Positions 19,638 through 28,294 of a DNA stretch of 32,368 nt are shown here, piece by piece. The notes below the pieces were generated by a model. The model saw only the letters and a program-made list of their open reading frames with translations. It made no database searches and was not told the DNA's origin. The stretch is from assembly GCA_947598325.1 (NCBI GenBank), contig CANQFD010000009.1, positions 1 to 32,368 of the forward strand, in the 5' to 3' direction. The DNA comes from an uncultured Bacilli bacterium (GTDB lineage: Bacteria; Bacillota_I; Bacilli_A; RF39; UBA660). The stretch's first letter is position 1, and each line of letters opens with the position of its first letter. The translations under genes were made by a program, and so were the position numbers.

Positions 19638-22600
19638 TATTCTTCATCTCCCTCTTCTAAAGATTCTTCTTGATCTTTATATTCCTCAAATACTTCTTCT
19701 TCTTTTTCTTCTGTTAAGACATCATTTAAATTATTTTTCTTAATATCTTTTATTTCTATTTCATCTATAGACAAAGCATTATTTTCTTTATTTTCTTCCA
19801 TTTCTAATTGTGTTATACCAATTTCTTGACCTTCTTCATTTATCATAGCAACATCTAAACCTAATGCTTGGAATTCTTTAACAAGTACTCTGAAGCTTTC
19901 TGGAACTCCAATAGAATCTATTCTATTTCCTTTTACTATTGCTTCGTATACTTTTACCCTTCCAACTACATCGTCTGATTTAACTGTTAATATTTCTTGT
20001 AATATATTAGCAGCACCATAAGCTTCTAGAGCCCAAACTTCCATTTCACCAAATCTCTGTCCACCAAATTGTGCTTTTCCTCCAAGAGGTTGTTGAGTAA
20101 CAAGTGAATATGGTCCAGTAGAACGAGCATGAAGTTTATCATCAACCATGTGATCAAGTTTAATCATATACATTACACCAACACTGACCCTATTATCAAA
20201 TGGTTCACCTGTTCTACCATCATATAATACAGTTTTTCCGTCTGGTTCCATTTTAGCTTCTTTCATCATTTCTTCAATATCGCTCATTTTAGCGCCATCA
20301 AATACAGGCGTTGCACAGTATACTCCTAATTTCTTTGCTGCCATACCTAAGTGAAGTTCAAGTACCTGTCCTAAATTCATACGAGATGGAACTCCAAGTG
20401 GGTTAAGCATTATATCAACCGGTCTACCATCAGGTAAGAATGGCATATCTTCTTGAGGTAATACTAATGAAACTACACCTTTATTTCCATGACGTCCTGC
20501 CATCTTGTCTCCTACTTGTATTTTTCTCTTTTGAACAATATAAACTCTTATTTCTTTAGAAACACCACTAGCAAGTTCATCATTATCCTTTTTAGTATAA
20601 ACTTTTATATCATGAACAATACCATCTCCACCATGTGGAACACGAAGAGATGTGTCACGAACTTCTCTTGTTTTTTCTCCAAATATTGCATGTAATAATT
20701 TTTCTTCTGAAGTAAGTTCAACCATTCCTTTAGGTGTTACTTTACCAACTAAGATATCATTTTCGTGAACCTCAGTTCCTATTCTAACAATACCATCTGC
20801 ATCAAGATTTTTTCTTGCTTCCTCTGATACATTTGGAATATCACGAGTTATTTCCTCTGGACCAAGTTTTGTATCTCTACATTGGATTGAATAACTTTCT
20901 ATATGAACAGATGTATAAACATCTTCTTTAACTAATCTTTCATTTAATATAACAGCATCCTCATAGTTGTATCCATTATAAGTCATAAATGCTACTACTA
21001 AATTTTTTCCAAGTGCAAGTTCACCTTTATCTGTACTTGGACCATCAGCAATAATCATATTTCTTTTTACTTTATCACCAATTTTAACAATTGGTCTTTG
21101 ATGATAACATGTTGCACCATTACTTCCTTCAAAGTTCATTAGTGTATAAACATCTTTACCACCTTTTGTTTTTACAATTATCTTTTTTCCATCAGCATAT
21201 TCAACTACACCATCTGCTTTAGCAACAACAGTTGCACCACTATCCCTTGCAGCCATATATTCAACACCTGTTCCAACAAATGGAGCTTCAGTTTTAAGAA
21301 GTGGTAATGCCTGACGTTGCATATTAGCACCCATAAGTGCACGAGTTGCATCATCATGATCAAGGAAAGGTATACAAGATGCTGTTACAGAAATTATTTG
21401 TTGTGGTGATACATCAACATAATTTACTTCGCTTGTTTTAGCAATTATATTTTCACCCCTGAATCTTGCTGGTATCTCTTCTTCTATTATTTTGTTATTA
21501 TCTACCTTAACTGTTGCTTGTGCTATTACATAATCTAATTCTTCATCTGCTGTCAAATAATCTATCTCATCTAATAGTTTTCCATCTTTAACTTGTCTAT
21601 ATGGAGTCATTATAAATCCATACTCATTTACTTTTGCATAACTTGCAAGTGATGTTATAAGTCCTATATTAGCACCTTCTGGTGATTCAATTGGACAAAT
21701 TCTACCATAATGTGATTCGTTAACGTCACGAACTTCCATTGCTGCTCTATCACGAGAAAGTCCACCAGGACCAAGAGCAGATAAACGTCTTTTGTTAGTA
21801 AGCTCTGAAATTGGATTTATTTGATCCATAAATTGTGATAACTGACTACTACCAAAGAATTCTTTTATAACAGCAGTTATTGGTCTTATGTTTATAAGAG
21901 CTTTAGGAGTTGCTTCTGCTTCTTCTAATGTTGTCATTCTTTCTCTTATTACTCTTTCCATTCTAGTAACACCAATTCTGAATTGGTTTTGAATAAGTTC
22001 ACCAACTTGTCTTACACGACGATTAGATAAATGATCTATTTCATCAATATTACCTATTCCTGATAAAAGATTTAAATAATATGAAACAGATGCATATATA
22101 TCAGATATTGTAAGTCTCTTTTCTTCTATACTTGGATCATTACCTATTATATTAATAACTTTATCACTATTATTAGGTGCATATACTTTTACAATTTGTA
22201 CAGTATCATATGTGTCAAGTTCATCATTTATTAGAACTTTTTTTATGTTCAAACCGTTTTTTAATAAAGGTTTTAATTCATTTAATACTTCTCTATTTAT
22301 TAAAGTTCCTTTTTTAAATTTGATTTTGTTTCCTTCTTTAATATCCTCTGCTAACGTTTGTCCAAATAAACGATCACATACATCTAATTTTTTATTGAAT
22401 TTATATCTACCAACTTTAGATAAATCATATCTGAACACATCAAAAAATCTTGTGATAAGTTGATTTTTAGCACTATCACGTGTTGCTGGTTCACCTGGTT
22501 TTAATTTTTCATATATCTCAATTAATGCTTCATCAGTATTTGAAGTAGAATCTTTTTCTATAGTGTTTAATAAATATTCATCTTCACCAAATAAGTTTAT

Positions 22601-23221
22601 CATATCTTCATTTGAAGACAAACCAAAAGCACGTAAGAATGTTGCCATAGTTACTTTCCTATTTCTATCTATTCTTACATCTACACAGTCTTTACTATTT
22701 AATTTATACTCAAGCCATGTACCTCTATTTGGAATTATTTGAGAAGTATATATGTTTCTACCATTTTTGTCCATTTCCATACCATAATAAACACTTGGAG
22801 AACGAACTAACTGTGATACAATAACCCTCTCTGCACCATTTATAATAAATGTCCCGCTATCAGTCATTACTGGCATATCACCAAAAAATAATTCTTGTTC
22901 TTTTACTTCACCAGTCGCATTATTAAATAAACGAGCTTGTACTTTTAAAGGAGCAGCATAAGTCGTCTTTCTTTCCTTACATTCTTTAATAGTTAATCTT
23001 GGTTTATCAAACGAATAATCCCCAATTTCAAGTGACATAGTTCCAGATATATTGTCAACTGGAAATAATTCGTCTAAAACTTCTCTTATTCCTACAGTAA
23101 TAAAATTTTGATATGAACTCTTTTGGATTTCTAACAAGTCTTTTAATTCTAAAGAATTCTCTACTCTAGAAAAGTCCCTTCTTTCACGATCTTTACATAT
23201 TTTTTTGATCTTATAAGCCAC
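19637..23221 (-). CDS. rpoB: RNA polymerase beta subunit
   Basis: RpoB carries most of the RNA polymerase active-site wall and the rifamycin pocket. With the GTG start at 23221 (GGGGTGA upstream) it has 1194 residues; a GTG three codons earlier would overlap that site. The rifampicin region, from [11 protein letters not shown] to [13 protein letters not shown] (about 457-487), is well conserved but has asparagine at residue 476 (codon AAC at 21794-21796). This is the position of E. coli His526. The conserved HRQALPLL-type region reads [13 protein letters not shown], and [19 protein letters not shown] is present near the C terminus. After about residue 1130 comes a long, highly acidic tail. 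It has its own promoter, distinct from rplJL. Confidence 0.98.
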   Translation of the reverse strand: MAYKIKKICKDRERRDFSRVENSLELKDLLEIQKSSYQNFITVGIREVLDELFPVDNISGTMSLEIGDYSFDKPRLTIKECKERKTTYAAPLKVQARLFNNATGEVKEQELFFGDMPVMTDSGTFIINGAERVIVSQLVRSPSVYYGMEMDKNGRNIYTSQIIPNRGTWLEYKLNSKDCVDVRIDRNRKVTMATFLRAFGLSSNEDMINLFGEDEYLLNTIEKDSTSNTDEALIEIYEKLKPGEPATRDSAKNQLITRFFDVFRYDLSKVGRYKFNKKLDVCDRLFGQTLAEDIKEGNKIKFKKGTLINREVLNELKPLLKNGLNIKKVLINDELDTYDTVQIVKVYAPNNSDKVINIIGNDPSIEEKRLTISDIYASVSYYLNLLSGIGNIDEIDHLSNRRVRQVGELIQNQFRIGVTRMERVIRERMTTLEEAEATPKALINIRPITAVIKEFFGSSQLSQFMDQINPISELTNKRRLSALGPGGLSRDRAAMEVRDVNESHYGRICPIESPEGANIGLITSLASYAKVNEYGFIMTPYRQVKDGKLLDEIDYLTADEELDYVIAQATVKVDNNKIIEEEIPARFRGENIIAKTSEVNYVDVSPQQIISVTASCIPFLDHDDATRALMGANMQRQALPLLKTEAPFVGTGVEYMAARDSGATVVAKADGVVEYADGKKIIVKTKGGKDVYTLMNFEGSNGATCYHQRPIVKIGDKVKRNMIIADGPSTDKGELALGKNLVVAFMTYNGYNYEDAVILNERLVKEDVYTSVHIESYSIQCRDTKLGPEEITRDIPNVSEEARKNLDADGIVRIGTEVHENDILVGKVTPKGMVELTSEEKLLHAIFGEKTREVRDTSLRVPHGGDGIVHDIKVYTKKDNDELASGVSKEIRVYIVQKRKIQVGDKMAGRHGNKGVVSLVLPQEDMPFLPDGRPVDIMLNPLGVPSRMNLGQVLELHLGMAAKKLGVYCATPVFDGAKMSDIEEMMKEAKMEPDGKTVLYDGRTGEPFDNRVSVGVMYMIKLDHMVDDKLHARSTGPYSLVTQQPLGGKAQFGGQRFGEMEVWALEAYGAANILQEILTVKSDDVVGRVKVYEAIVKGNRIDSIGVPESFRVLVKEFQALGLDVAMINEEGQEIGITQLEMEENKENNALSIDEIEIKDIKKNNLNDVLTEEKEEEVFEEYKDQEESLEEGDEE

Positions 23222-23254
23222 GTGCTTCACCCCTAACGATAATATTCAAAGAAC

Positions 23255-23280
23255 ATGTTTCTATTTCAAAAAAGAAACAT
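23255..23280 (-). other. Leader hairpin upstream of rpoB
   Basis: ATGTTTC and GAAACAT (23274-23280 and 23255-23261 on the minus strand) can form a 7-bp stem in the rpoB leader, shortly after the predicted transcription start. No T-run follows, so it is not a terminator. Possible role in mRNA stability; function unknown. Confidence 0.4.
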
Positions 23281-23294
23281 AGTACCAATTTAAG

Positions 23295-23323
23295 ATGTTA
23301 TCAGAAAAAATATTAATTGTCAA
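23295..23323 (-). promoter_or_regulatory. Sigma-A promoter of rpoB-rpoC
   Basis: On the minus strand a perfect TTGACA (23318-23323), a 17-base spacer and TAACAT (23295-23300). It lies between the rplL terminator and rpoB, so rpoBC can be made independently of rplJL. Confidence 0.7.
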
Positions 23324-23334
23324 TGAGTTTTCAT

Positions 23335-23361
23335 AAAAAAAATACAGATTTTTCTGTATTT
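23335..23361 (-). terminator. Terminator after rplL
   Basis: On the minus strand AAATACAGA and TCTGTATTT form a perfect 9-bp stem with a four-base loop, followed by a run of T. It begins right after the rplL stop and would end or attenuate rplJL transcripts before rpoB. Confidence 0.85.
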
Positions 23362-23362
23362 C

Positions 23363-23728
23363 TTATGCTATCTCTACAGAAGCTCCAGCTTCTTCTAATT
23401 TTGATTTTATTTCTTCTGCTTCTTCTTTTGAAATGTCTTCTTTTATTGCACCACCATTATCAGCAATATCTTTTGCTTCTTTTAATCCTAAACCAGTTAT
23501 TTCTTTTATTAATTTTATAACTGGAACTTTAGATCCACCAGCACTTGTTAATGTTACAGTTACTGTTGATGGTCCTTCCTCTACTGCTGCAGCTGGTGCT
23601 GCTGCTACTGCTACTGCACTTGGATCAATACCAAGTTCATCTTTCATTGCATCTACTAATTCTTTAATTTCTAATACAGTCATTTCTTTTAATGAAGCTA
23701 TAAAATCATCTTTATTTAATTTAGCCAT
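23363..23728 (-). CDS. rplL: 50S ribosomal protein L7/L12
   Basis: L7/L12 forms the mobile stalk that recruits translation GTPases. The 121-residue acidic protein has an N-terminal dimerisation domain (about 1-33), an alanine-rich hinge (VAVAAAPAAA, about 38-47) and a C-terminal factor-binding domain with KVPVIKLIKEITGLGLKEAK. The start at 23728 has AAGGAGG upstream. It lies 25 bases after rplJ. A leucine-rich plus-strand frame over it is only its antisense shadow. Confidence 0.98.
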   Translation of the reverse strand: MAKLNKDDFIASLKEMTVLEIKELVDAMKDELGIDPSAVAVAAAPAAAVEEGPSTVTVTLTSAGGSKVPVIKLIKEITGLGLKEAKDIADNGGAIKEDISKEEAEEIKSKLEEAGASVEIA

Positions 23729-23753
23729 TTTCTTTAATCCTCCTTAATTATTT

Positions 23754-24245
23754 TTATTCACTTTTTTGTTCGCAAAGTAAATTTAAAGCGATTGATAAAT
23801 CTCTGACAGGTCCCATTAAGCCACCTGCAAGCATTGTAAGTAATCCTTCTCTTGATGGTATTGTTGATAACGCTTTTATTTCATCTAATGATGCTACGTT
23901 TCCATCAATTATTCCACCTTTGATTTCTAAAGCTGGATGCTCTTTTGCAAAATTACTTAATGCTTTAATTGGTGCTATTGCATCTTTTGAATATGCTATA
24001 GCACTTGGTCCTGCTAGGCAATCATCTAGATTGTAATTCAAACTATCTAGGGCTCTTTTAGTTAATCTGTTTTTCCATACTTTATAACTTGATTCGTTTT
24101 CACGAAGAAGTTTTCGTAAACTTGTTGTTTCTTCTGCTGTTAACCCACGATAATCAAATAATATAAATGAAGCATTATCACTAGCAACATTTTTTATTTC
24201 ATCTACGATTTTAGCCTTAGCTTCCAATATTTTTTGATTAGCCAT
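23754..24245 (-). CDS. rplJ: 50S ribosomal protein L10
   Basis: L10 anchors L7/L12 dimers to the 50S stalk base, and the L10-L12 complex represses its own mRNA. The product has 163 residues and starts MANQKILEAKAKIVDEI at 24245, where AGGAGG lies just upstream. An upstream in-frame start at 24287 would run through the leader terminator and is rejected. The segment FILFDYRGLTAEETTSLRKL and the C-terminal helix that binds L12 are present. An L10 leader RNA and a consensus promoter lie directly upstream. Confidence 0.97.
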   Translation of the reverse strand: MANQKILEAKAKIVDEIKNVASDNASFILFDYRGLTAEETTSLRKLLRENESSYKVWKNRLTKRALDSLNYNLDDCLAGPSAIAYSKDAIAPIKALSNFAKEHPALEIKGGIIDGNVASLDEIKALSTIPSREGLLTMLAGGLMGPVRDLSIALNLLCEQKSE

Positions 24246-24261
24246 TTGCATCCTCCTAACA

Positions 24262-24372
24262 TTTATATCAAAAAAGTCCTTGTACAAAAGACAAAGACTT
24301 AAAGTGTTTAAGTTTTGCCCTCGGTAAGAAATATTAAGCTTTCGCTCTTACTATCTATGGTACATAAAACTT
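24262..24372 (-). ncRNA. Ribosomal protein L10 leader RNA
   Basis: The rplJ leader has the layout of the L10 leader family in Bacillota. On the minus strand GTAAG and CTTAC enclose a small AGC-GAAA-GCT hairpin and an A-rich internal loop. CCGAGGGCAAAACTTAAACAC follows, and then a terminator-like hairpin: AAGTCTTTGT pairs with ACAAGGACTT (24274-24300) before TTTTTT. Binding of the L10-L12 complex would favour the terminator and lower rplJ-rplL expression. The identification rests on position and recognisable elements, not on a covariance search. Confidence 0.85.
24269..24300 (-). terminator. Attenuator hairpin of the L10 leader
   Basis: A 10-bp stem with one G-U pair (24274-24283 with 24291-24300) and a seven-base loop, followed on the minus strand by a run of six T. 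It stands just upstream of the rplJ ribosome binding site, as expected for a regulated terminator. Confidence 0.85.
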
Positions 24373-24384
24373 TTTGATAGACTT

Positions 24385-24413
24385 ATTATATATTATAATT
24401 TTTTATTTGTCAA
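24385..24413 (-). promoter_or_regulatory. Perfect-consensus sigma-A promoter of rplJ-rplL
   Basis: On the minus strand TTGACA (24408-24413), a 17-base spacer and TATAAT (24385-24390) match the sigma-A consensus at all twelve positions. The -35 box overlaps the end of the rplA coding region. Transcription would start about 15 bases before the L10 leader stem. Confidence 0.9.
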
Positions 24414-25101
24414 AACTACTTATATCAATTTTAATTCCAGGTCCCATTGTTGATGATACTGAAATATTTTTGATATATTGACCTTTTACAGTAGCTGGTT
24501 TTGACTTTACTATAACATCTATAACTGAATTTAAGTTTTCAAGTAATTTATTTGCATCGAATGATACTTTACCGATAATTGTATGAACATTACCATAACT
24601 ATCAGTTCTATATTCAACACGACCTTTTTTAATATCTTCGATTGCTTTCATTACATCTGTTGTAACAGTTCCTGTTTTTGGATTTGGCATTAAACCTCTT
24701 GGTCCTAAGATCTTTCCTAGTTTACCAAGCATTGGCATCATTTCAGGTGTTGCTATTATAACATCGAAATCTAACCAATTTTCCTTTTCAATTTTTTCAA
24801 TCATATCAACATCACCTACAAAATCAGCACCTGCTTCTTTTGCGATTTTTGCTTGATTTGTTTTAGATAAAACCAATACTTTTTTAGTTTTTCCTGTTCC
24901 ATTAGGTAAAACTATTGCTCCTCTTAATTGTTGATCAGACTTTCTAGTATCTAGATTTAGTTTTATCGCTAATTCAACAGAACTATCAAATTTTGTTATA
25001 CCTGTCTTTTTAACCAAATTTATTGCCTCTTCTTTGGTATAAGCTTTACCTTTTTCAATTAATTTTTGAGACTCTAAATACTTTTTGCTTTTACTTTTCA
25101 T
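24403..25101 (-). CDS. rplA: 50S ribosomal protein L1
   Basis: L1 forms the mobile stalk near the E site of the 50S subunit and, in many bacteria, represses its own operon by binding mRNA. The 232-residue protein has the normal length, with the N-terminal [20 protein letters not shown], the central domain with [15 protein letters not shown] and the C-terminal [13 protein letters not shown]. The start at 25101 has a CTCC/GGAG site about 6 bases upstream. It follows rplK by 65 bases, and that gap contains a structure like an L1 binding site. Confidence 0.98.
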   Translation of the reverse strand: MKSKSKKYLESQKLIEKGKAYTKEEAINLVKKTGITKFDSSVELAIKLNLDTRKSDQQLRGAIVLPNGTGKTKKVLVLSKTNQAKIAKEAGADFVGDVDMIEKIEKENWLDFDVIIATPEMMPMLGKLGKILGPRGLMPNPKTGTVTTDVMKAIEDIKKGRVEYRTDSYGNVHTIIGKVSFDANKLLENLNSVIDVIVKSKPATVKGQYIKNISVSSTMGPGIKIDISSFDK

Positions 25102-25114
25102 ATATACCTCCTTT

Positions 25115-25141
25115 GTGGTTTTAACGGATTATCCTCCCATC
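25115..25141 (-). promoter_or_regulatory. Possible L1-binding operator in the rplK-rplA spacer
   Basis: On the minus strand GATGGGAGGAT, a short loop, and ATCCGTTAAAACCAC form two short stems (TGG/CCA and GGAT/ATCC) around an asymmetric internal loop containing GAG and GTTAAAA. This resembles the L1 site of 23S rRNA and of known L1 mRNA operators. It lies 14 bases before the L1 start codon, where bound L1 would block initiation. Assignment is by pattern only. Confidence 0.5.
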
Positions 25142-25166
25142 TTAGATATAATCTATATGTAAACTT

Positions 25167-25592
25167 CTAATCCTTAATTTCAACACCCATGTTACGTGCT
25201 GTTCCTTCAATACTTTTCTCTGCTGCTTCTATTGTATTTGCATTCAAATCAGGTAATTTTGTTTCTGCTATTTCATGTAATTGTGCTTTTGTAATTGAAC
25301 CAACGATTTCTGTTGATCCTTTGCTTGAAGCAGATTTTAACCCAGCTGCCTTCTTAATTAAGAATGCTGCAGGTGGAGTTTTTACCTTAAAATCAAATGA
25401 TCTGTCATCATACACATACACTTCAACTGGTAATATATCACCCATTTTATCTTTTGTAGCATCATTAAATCTGTTACAAAAATCTGGTAGTGGTATTCCA
25501 GCAGGTCCCAAAGCAGTACCAACTGGTGGTGCAGCAGTTGCTTTCCCAGCGGGAATTTGAAGTTTTATCTTATTAACTATTTCTTTTGCCAC
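25167..25592 (-). CDS. rplK: 50S ribosomal protein L11
   Basis: L11 binds the GTPase-associated region of 23S rRNA. The 141-residue protein has the family length when started at the GTG at 25592, which has AGGAGG 8 bases upstream. The GTG at 25601 overlaps that site and is rejected. The conserved KLQIPAGKATAAPPVG is present. The following GTALGPAGIPLPDFCNRFN is more divergent than usual (commonly GPALGQAGVNIMGFC). KTPPAAFLIKKAAG and the C-terminal GTARNMGVEI are typical. First gene of the rplK-rplA unit. Confidence 0.98.
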   Translation of the reverse strand: MAKEIVNKIKLQIPAGKATAAPPVGTALGPAGIPLPDFCNRFNDATKDKMGDILPVEVYVYDDRSFDFKVKTPPAAFLIKKAAGLKSASSKGSTEIVGSITKAQLHEIAETKLPDLNANTIEAAEKSIEGTARNMGVEIKD

Positions 25593-25624
25593 GAAAAACA
25601 CCTCCTATTAAAATTTTTTCGTGA

Positions 25625-25655
25625 GTGGTCAAATATGGCTAGTATTGCCTCCCAC
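25625..25655 (-). promoter_or_regulatory. Possible L1-binding operator upstream of rplK
   Basis: On the minus strand GTGGGAGGC, a loop of seven, then GCC and TTTGACCAC can form GTGG/CCAC and GGC/GCC stems with an asymmetric internal loop. The GGGAGG core is shared with the spacer element at 25115-25141. The shared layout suggests that L1 controls both genes. It lies in the leader 33 bases before the rplK start. Confidence 0.5.
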
Positions 25656-25690
25656 TTTCATCTATATATAAATATATAGTTGCGTTAGTA

Positions 25691-25719
25691 ATATTAACAT
25701 TTTTTTTATAAAAAATCAA
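25691..25719 (-). promoter_or_regulatory. Sigma-A promoter of rplK-rplA
   Basis: On the minus strand TTGATT (25714-25719), a 17-base spacer and TAATAT (25691-25696) in the 131-bp gap after nusG. Confidence 0.65.
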
Positions 25720-25723
25720 GATG

Positions 25724-26263
25724 TTAATTATCTAATTCTATTTGAATCATATCAACTTCTACAGTTGTTTCTTGTCCAAATAAATCTATATTTACTTTTA
25801 CCTTACTATTTTTTAAATCTATATCTATTATTTTTCCTGTCATTAATTTAAATGGTCCATCTATTATTTTAACTCTATCACCATTTTTTATATTAGTAGA
25901 AATTTCTTTTCTTGACATACCCATGCTTGCTAATATTTTATCAATTTCATGTGGAAACAATGGGAATGGTTTAGTACCTTTACCTGATGATCCTAAAAAT
26001 CCTGTTACACCTGGAGTATTTCTAACAACAAACCATGCTTCGTCTGTCATTATCATCTCTACTAGAACATAACCTGGGAACATCTTTTTAATTTTTTCTT
26101 TTTCTTTTCCGTCTTTTATTTCTATTTCTTTTGTTTCGGGAACTATTACTCTAAATATATTATTCTGCATATCCATTGATTGTCTACGCATTTCTAATTT
26201 TTCTTTTACTTTACTTTCATGACCTGAATAAGTATTAACTACATACCATTGCTTTTCTTCCAT
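25724..26263 (-). CDS. nusG: Transcription termination/antitermination factor NusG
   Basis: NusG binds RNA polymerase and affects pausing, elongation and coupling to translation. The 179-residue protein has the NGN domain (about 1-115, with WYVVNTYSGHESKVKEKLE and KKMFPGYVLVEM) and a C-terminal KOW domain (about 125-175, GDRVKIIDGPFKLMTGKI). Family length is about 175-180. The start at 26263 has a weak GGGGTG site. It follows secE by 12 bases; secE-nusG-rplK-rplA is a nearly universal bacterial order. Confidence 0.98.
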   Translation of the reverse strand: MEEKQWYVVNTYSGHESKVKEKLEMRRQSMDMQNNIFRVIVPETKEIEIKDGKEKEKIKKMFPGYVLVEMIMTDEAWFVVRNTPGVTGFLGSSGKGTKPFPLFPHEIDKILASMGMSRKEISTNIKNGDRVKIIDGPFKLMTGKIIDIDLKNSKVKVNIDLFGQETTVEVDMIQIELDN

Positions 26264-26275
26264 AATTACACCCCA

Positions 26276-26488
26276 TTAAATTAAATCCATAATTTTTTCT
26301 ATTATTTCTTTAAAATCAATTAATTTTATTAATGATATAATATATTCTATTGCAACAAAAAATATAGCAAAAAACAATATAAATATTAATGTTACAATAA
26401 CATTTTTCAATAGTTCTTTTCCTTTACACCATCTTATTCTATTAAGTTCTTTTTTCATATCAGAAATAAATTCTTTTATCTTTTCCAT
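26276..26488 (-). CDS. secE: Preprotein translocase subunit SecE
   Basis: SecE clamps and stabilises SecY in the Sec channel. The 70-residue protein has an amphipathic N-terminal helix with the family motif FISDMKKELNRIRWCKGKE (about 7-25) and one membrane segment (about 30-55). I place the start at 26488 because GAGG lies 9 bases upstream; an ATG five codons earlier would cover that site. rpmG, often found between sigH and secE, is absent here. Confidence 0.94.
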   Translation of the reverse strand: MEKIKEFISDMKKELNRIRWCKGKELLKNVIVTLIFILFFAIFFVAIEYIISLIKLIDFKEIIEKIMDLI

Positions 26489-26539
26489 TATGATCATCCT
26501 CATTACATAATAAAAAACACTTTTGTGCTTTATAACAAA

Positions 26540-26568
26540 ATATTAACATAAAAATAATGTATAGTCAA
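26540..26568 (-). promoter_or_regulatory. Sigma-A promoter of secE-nusG
   Basis: On the minus strand TTGACT (26563-26568), a 17-base spacer and TAATAT (26540-26545), directly after the sigH stop. A small hairpin (AAAGCAC/GTGTTTT, 26517-26534) with T-rich 3' side follows near the transcript start and may end read-through from sigH. Confidence 0.7.
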
Positions 26569-26570
26569 TA

Positions 26571-27173
26571 TTATTTTATGTTATTTATTTTATTTCTTAA
26601 TCTTCTCATTGTCCCATCTATTGATTTAGTAGTTGTATTTAATAAACATGCCATCTCCTGATATGAAAATCCTTGAAGTCTTAATTCAAAAACCTCATAT
26701 TCTTTTTCAGTCAAATGACCTTTTATTTTGTTTAATAATTCTTCTTCTGATTCTAAATCTATAAAGTTATCTTCTGGATTACGATTTTTATCATCGAATA
26801 TTATTTCAATTAAAGGTCTACCTTTTTTATCAATACTACTATCTATAGAAAGAGAGTCGTTTAATATTTTATGTTTTTGTCTATTTATGTTTCTAACAAA
26901 AGTAAGTATTTGTCTTTCAATACAAACATTTGCAAAAGTAATAAATTTAACATTCTTTTGTTCTTTAAAATCATTTAAGGCTTTGTTTAAACCTATCATT
27001 CCTTCTTGAATTAAATCATTTAATTCATATCCTTTATTTTTTATATATGGATATGCTTTTTTGGCCTTATATTCCACTGTTGGTCTATATTTTTCAAAAA
27101 ATATTTCCTTTGCATCTTCATTATTTTCCGAAATCAAATACAATAATTCATAATCATCTTGATCTTTATACAT
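26571..27173 (-). CDS. sigH: RNA polymerase sigma factor SigH (sporulation/transition type)
   Basis: The 200-residue sigma-70 family protein matches SigH (sigma-30), which switches on early sporulation and transition-state genes. Region 2 is clear (ELNDLIQEGMIGLNKALNDF, about 47-66; ITFANVCIERQILTFVRNIN for promoter melting). Region 4 has the helix-turn-helix SYQEMACLLNTTTKSIDGTM (about 170-189). Identity as SigH rather than another sigma factor is backed by its place between rlmB/mrnC and secE-nusG, as in B. subtilis. The start at 27173 uses AGGTGA that overlaps the rlmB stop; the two genes are 4 bases apart. A SigH-like site near spoVG in this window is a candidate target. Confidence 0.92.
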   Translation of the reverse strand: MYKDQDDYELLYLISENNEDAKEIFFEKYRPTVEYKAKKAYPYIKNKGYELNDLIQEGMIGLNKALNDFKEQKNVKFITFANVCIERQILTFVRNINRQKHKILNDSLSIDSSIDKKGRPLIEIIFDDKNRNPEDNFIDLESEEELLNKIKGHLTEKEYEVFELRLQGFSYQEMACLLNTTTKSIDGTMRRLRNKINNIK

Positions 27174-27177
27174 AGTT

Positions 27178-27873
27178 TCACCTGCTTCTTTGTCTTACTA
27201 CTTCATAAATAATTATACCTGCTGCAACTGATGCATTCAAACTATTAATTTTTCCTACCATAGGGATGTTTACAATAAAATCACAATTTTCTCTAATTAA
27301 TCTTCCTATGCCATTTCCCTCTGCTCCTATTACTAATCCTACTTTTGAGGAATAGTCAACTTGTGTATATATTTCACTATCTTCCATATCAGTTCCGTAA
27401 ATCCAAAAACCTTTTGCTTTCATTTTTTCAATTGCATTAATTATATTATTAACTTCTACAATTTTTACATTAGTAAGTGCTCCTGCACTAACTTTCATAA
27501 CGGTTGCATTAACTTTAACGCTTCTATTTTTAGGAATTATTATAGCATCTACACCAGCAGCTTCACAGGTTCTAATTATAGCCCCAAAATTATGTGGATC
27601 TTCTAAATGATCTAAAATAACTATAAAATCGCTATCCAAAACATCTTCCAAATTATAATATTTATATTCTTCGATATCAAGTACAATTCCTTGGTGATTT
27701 CCTTTATATTTTAAATCCATATCCTTTTTATCCATAATAATGGTTTCAATATTATTATTATCCAAAAAATTTAGAATTCCACTATCATTAAAGTTTTTTT
27801 GTATATAAACTTTATATATTTTAATATCACTTTCAATTACTTCCTTTGCAACATTTCTACCAAATACTATCAT
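27178..27873 (-). CDS. rlmB: 23S rRNA (guanosine-2'-O-)-methyltransferase, RlmB/TrmH family
   Basis: This SPOUT-class enzyme methylates a ribose in 23S rRNA using S-adenosylmethionine. The 231-residue protein has an N-terminal substrate-binding domain (about 1-75) and the knotted SpoU domain with LDHLEDPHNFGAIIRTCEAA (about 85-104), GLVIGAEGNGIGRL and the closing IPMVGKINSLNASVAAGI. The start at 27873 has AGGAG upstream and overlaps the mrnC stop by four bases (ATGA). The mrnC-rlmB-sigH order is conserved in Bacillota. RlmB against a TrmH paralogue is decided mainly by context. Confidence 0.92.
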   Translation of the reverse strand: MIVFGRNVAKEVIESDIKIYKVYIQKNFNDSGILNFLDNNNIETIIMDKKDMDLKYKGNHQGIVLDIEEYKYYNLEDVLDSDFIVILDHLEDPHNFGAIIRTCEAAGVDAIIIPKNRSVKVNATVMKVSAGALTNVKIVEVNNIINAIEKMKAKGFWIYGTDMEDSEIYTQVDYSSKVGLVIGAEGNGIGRLIRENCDFIVNIPMVGKINSLNASVAAGIIIYEVVRQRSR

Positions 27874-28250
27874 AATTTATCTCCTACTATAATATTAATT
27901 AATTCCTTAATTCTAGAAATATCATTTTTAATATATAAATATCCAAAAATACATTCGAATGCAGTTGCCCATTTATATGTAATTATATCTACGTTTTTTG
28001 GATGAGAATACACTTTTGAATTTCTACCTTTTTTTACAATATTTAATTCTTCATCAGTTAAGTAATTATTATCAATTAAATAATGGACATATTTACTCTG
28101 ACTTTTAGCAGATACATATTTTATTGCATTTTTTTGTAAAGTATTAACTTTGTATATTCCTAAATTAATAAAATAATTTCTTATTTCAAGTTCATACACT
28201 GCATCTCCTAGATAAGCAAGTGTCAAACTATTAATTTGATTTTGAATCAT
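27870..28250 (-). CDS. mrnC: Mini-ribonuclease III
   Basis: Mini-III is an RNase III-like enzyme without the double-stranded RNA binding domain; it matures the ends of 23S rRNA. The 126-residue protein has the RNase III core motif LAYLGDAVYELEIRNYF near the N terminus (about 12-28), with the conserved aspartate and glutamate. A second helix pair, NVDIITYKWATAFECIFGYL, carries the second acidic cluster. I place the start at 28250 because GGTGG is about 6 bases upstream; a GTG at 28259 overlaps that site. It overlaps rlmB by four bases. Confidence 0.94.
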   Translation of the reverse strand: MIQNQINSLTLAYLGDAVYELEIRNYFINLGIYKVNTLQKNAIKYVSAKSQSKYVHYLIDNNYLTDEELNIVKKGRNSKVYSHPKNVDIITYKWATAFECIFGYLYIKNDISRIKELINIIVGDKL

Positions 28251-28264
28251 AAATTCCACCGCTT

Positions 28265-28294
28265 ATATAATAACATATTTTTTTAAATATACAA
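28265..28294 (-). promoter_or_regulatory. Possible promoter of mrnC-rlmB-sigH
   Basis: On the minus strand TTGTAT (28289-28294), an 18-base spacer and TTATAT (28265-28270) follow the divIC terminator and precede mrnC by 15 bases. The match is only moderate in very AT-rich DNA. Confidence 0.4.

Noticed and set aside
23317-23747. Plus-strand frames over rplL rich in Leu or Ala/Thr
   Set aside because: The low-complexity composition comes from the antisense of the Glu/Lys/Ala-rich L7/L12 gene.
24246-24287. N-terminal extension of L10 starting at 24287
   Set aside because: It would run through the 3' end of the leader terminator and the AGGAGG site; the start at 24245 fits the family.
27178-28250. 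Mollicute genetic code (TGA as tryptophan)
   Set aside because: Homologous proteins end at TGA at their expected lengths (rlmB, mrnC, rnr, yabP), so TGA is a stop here.
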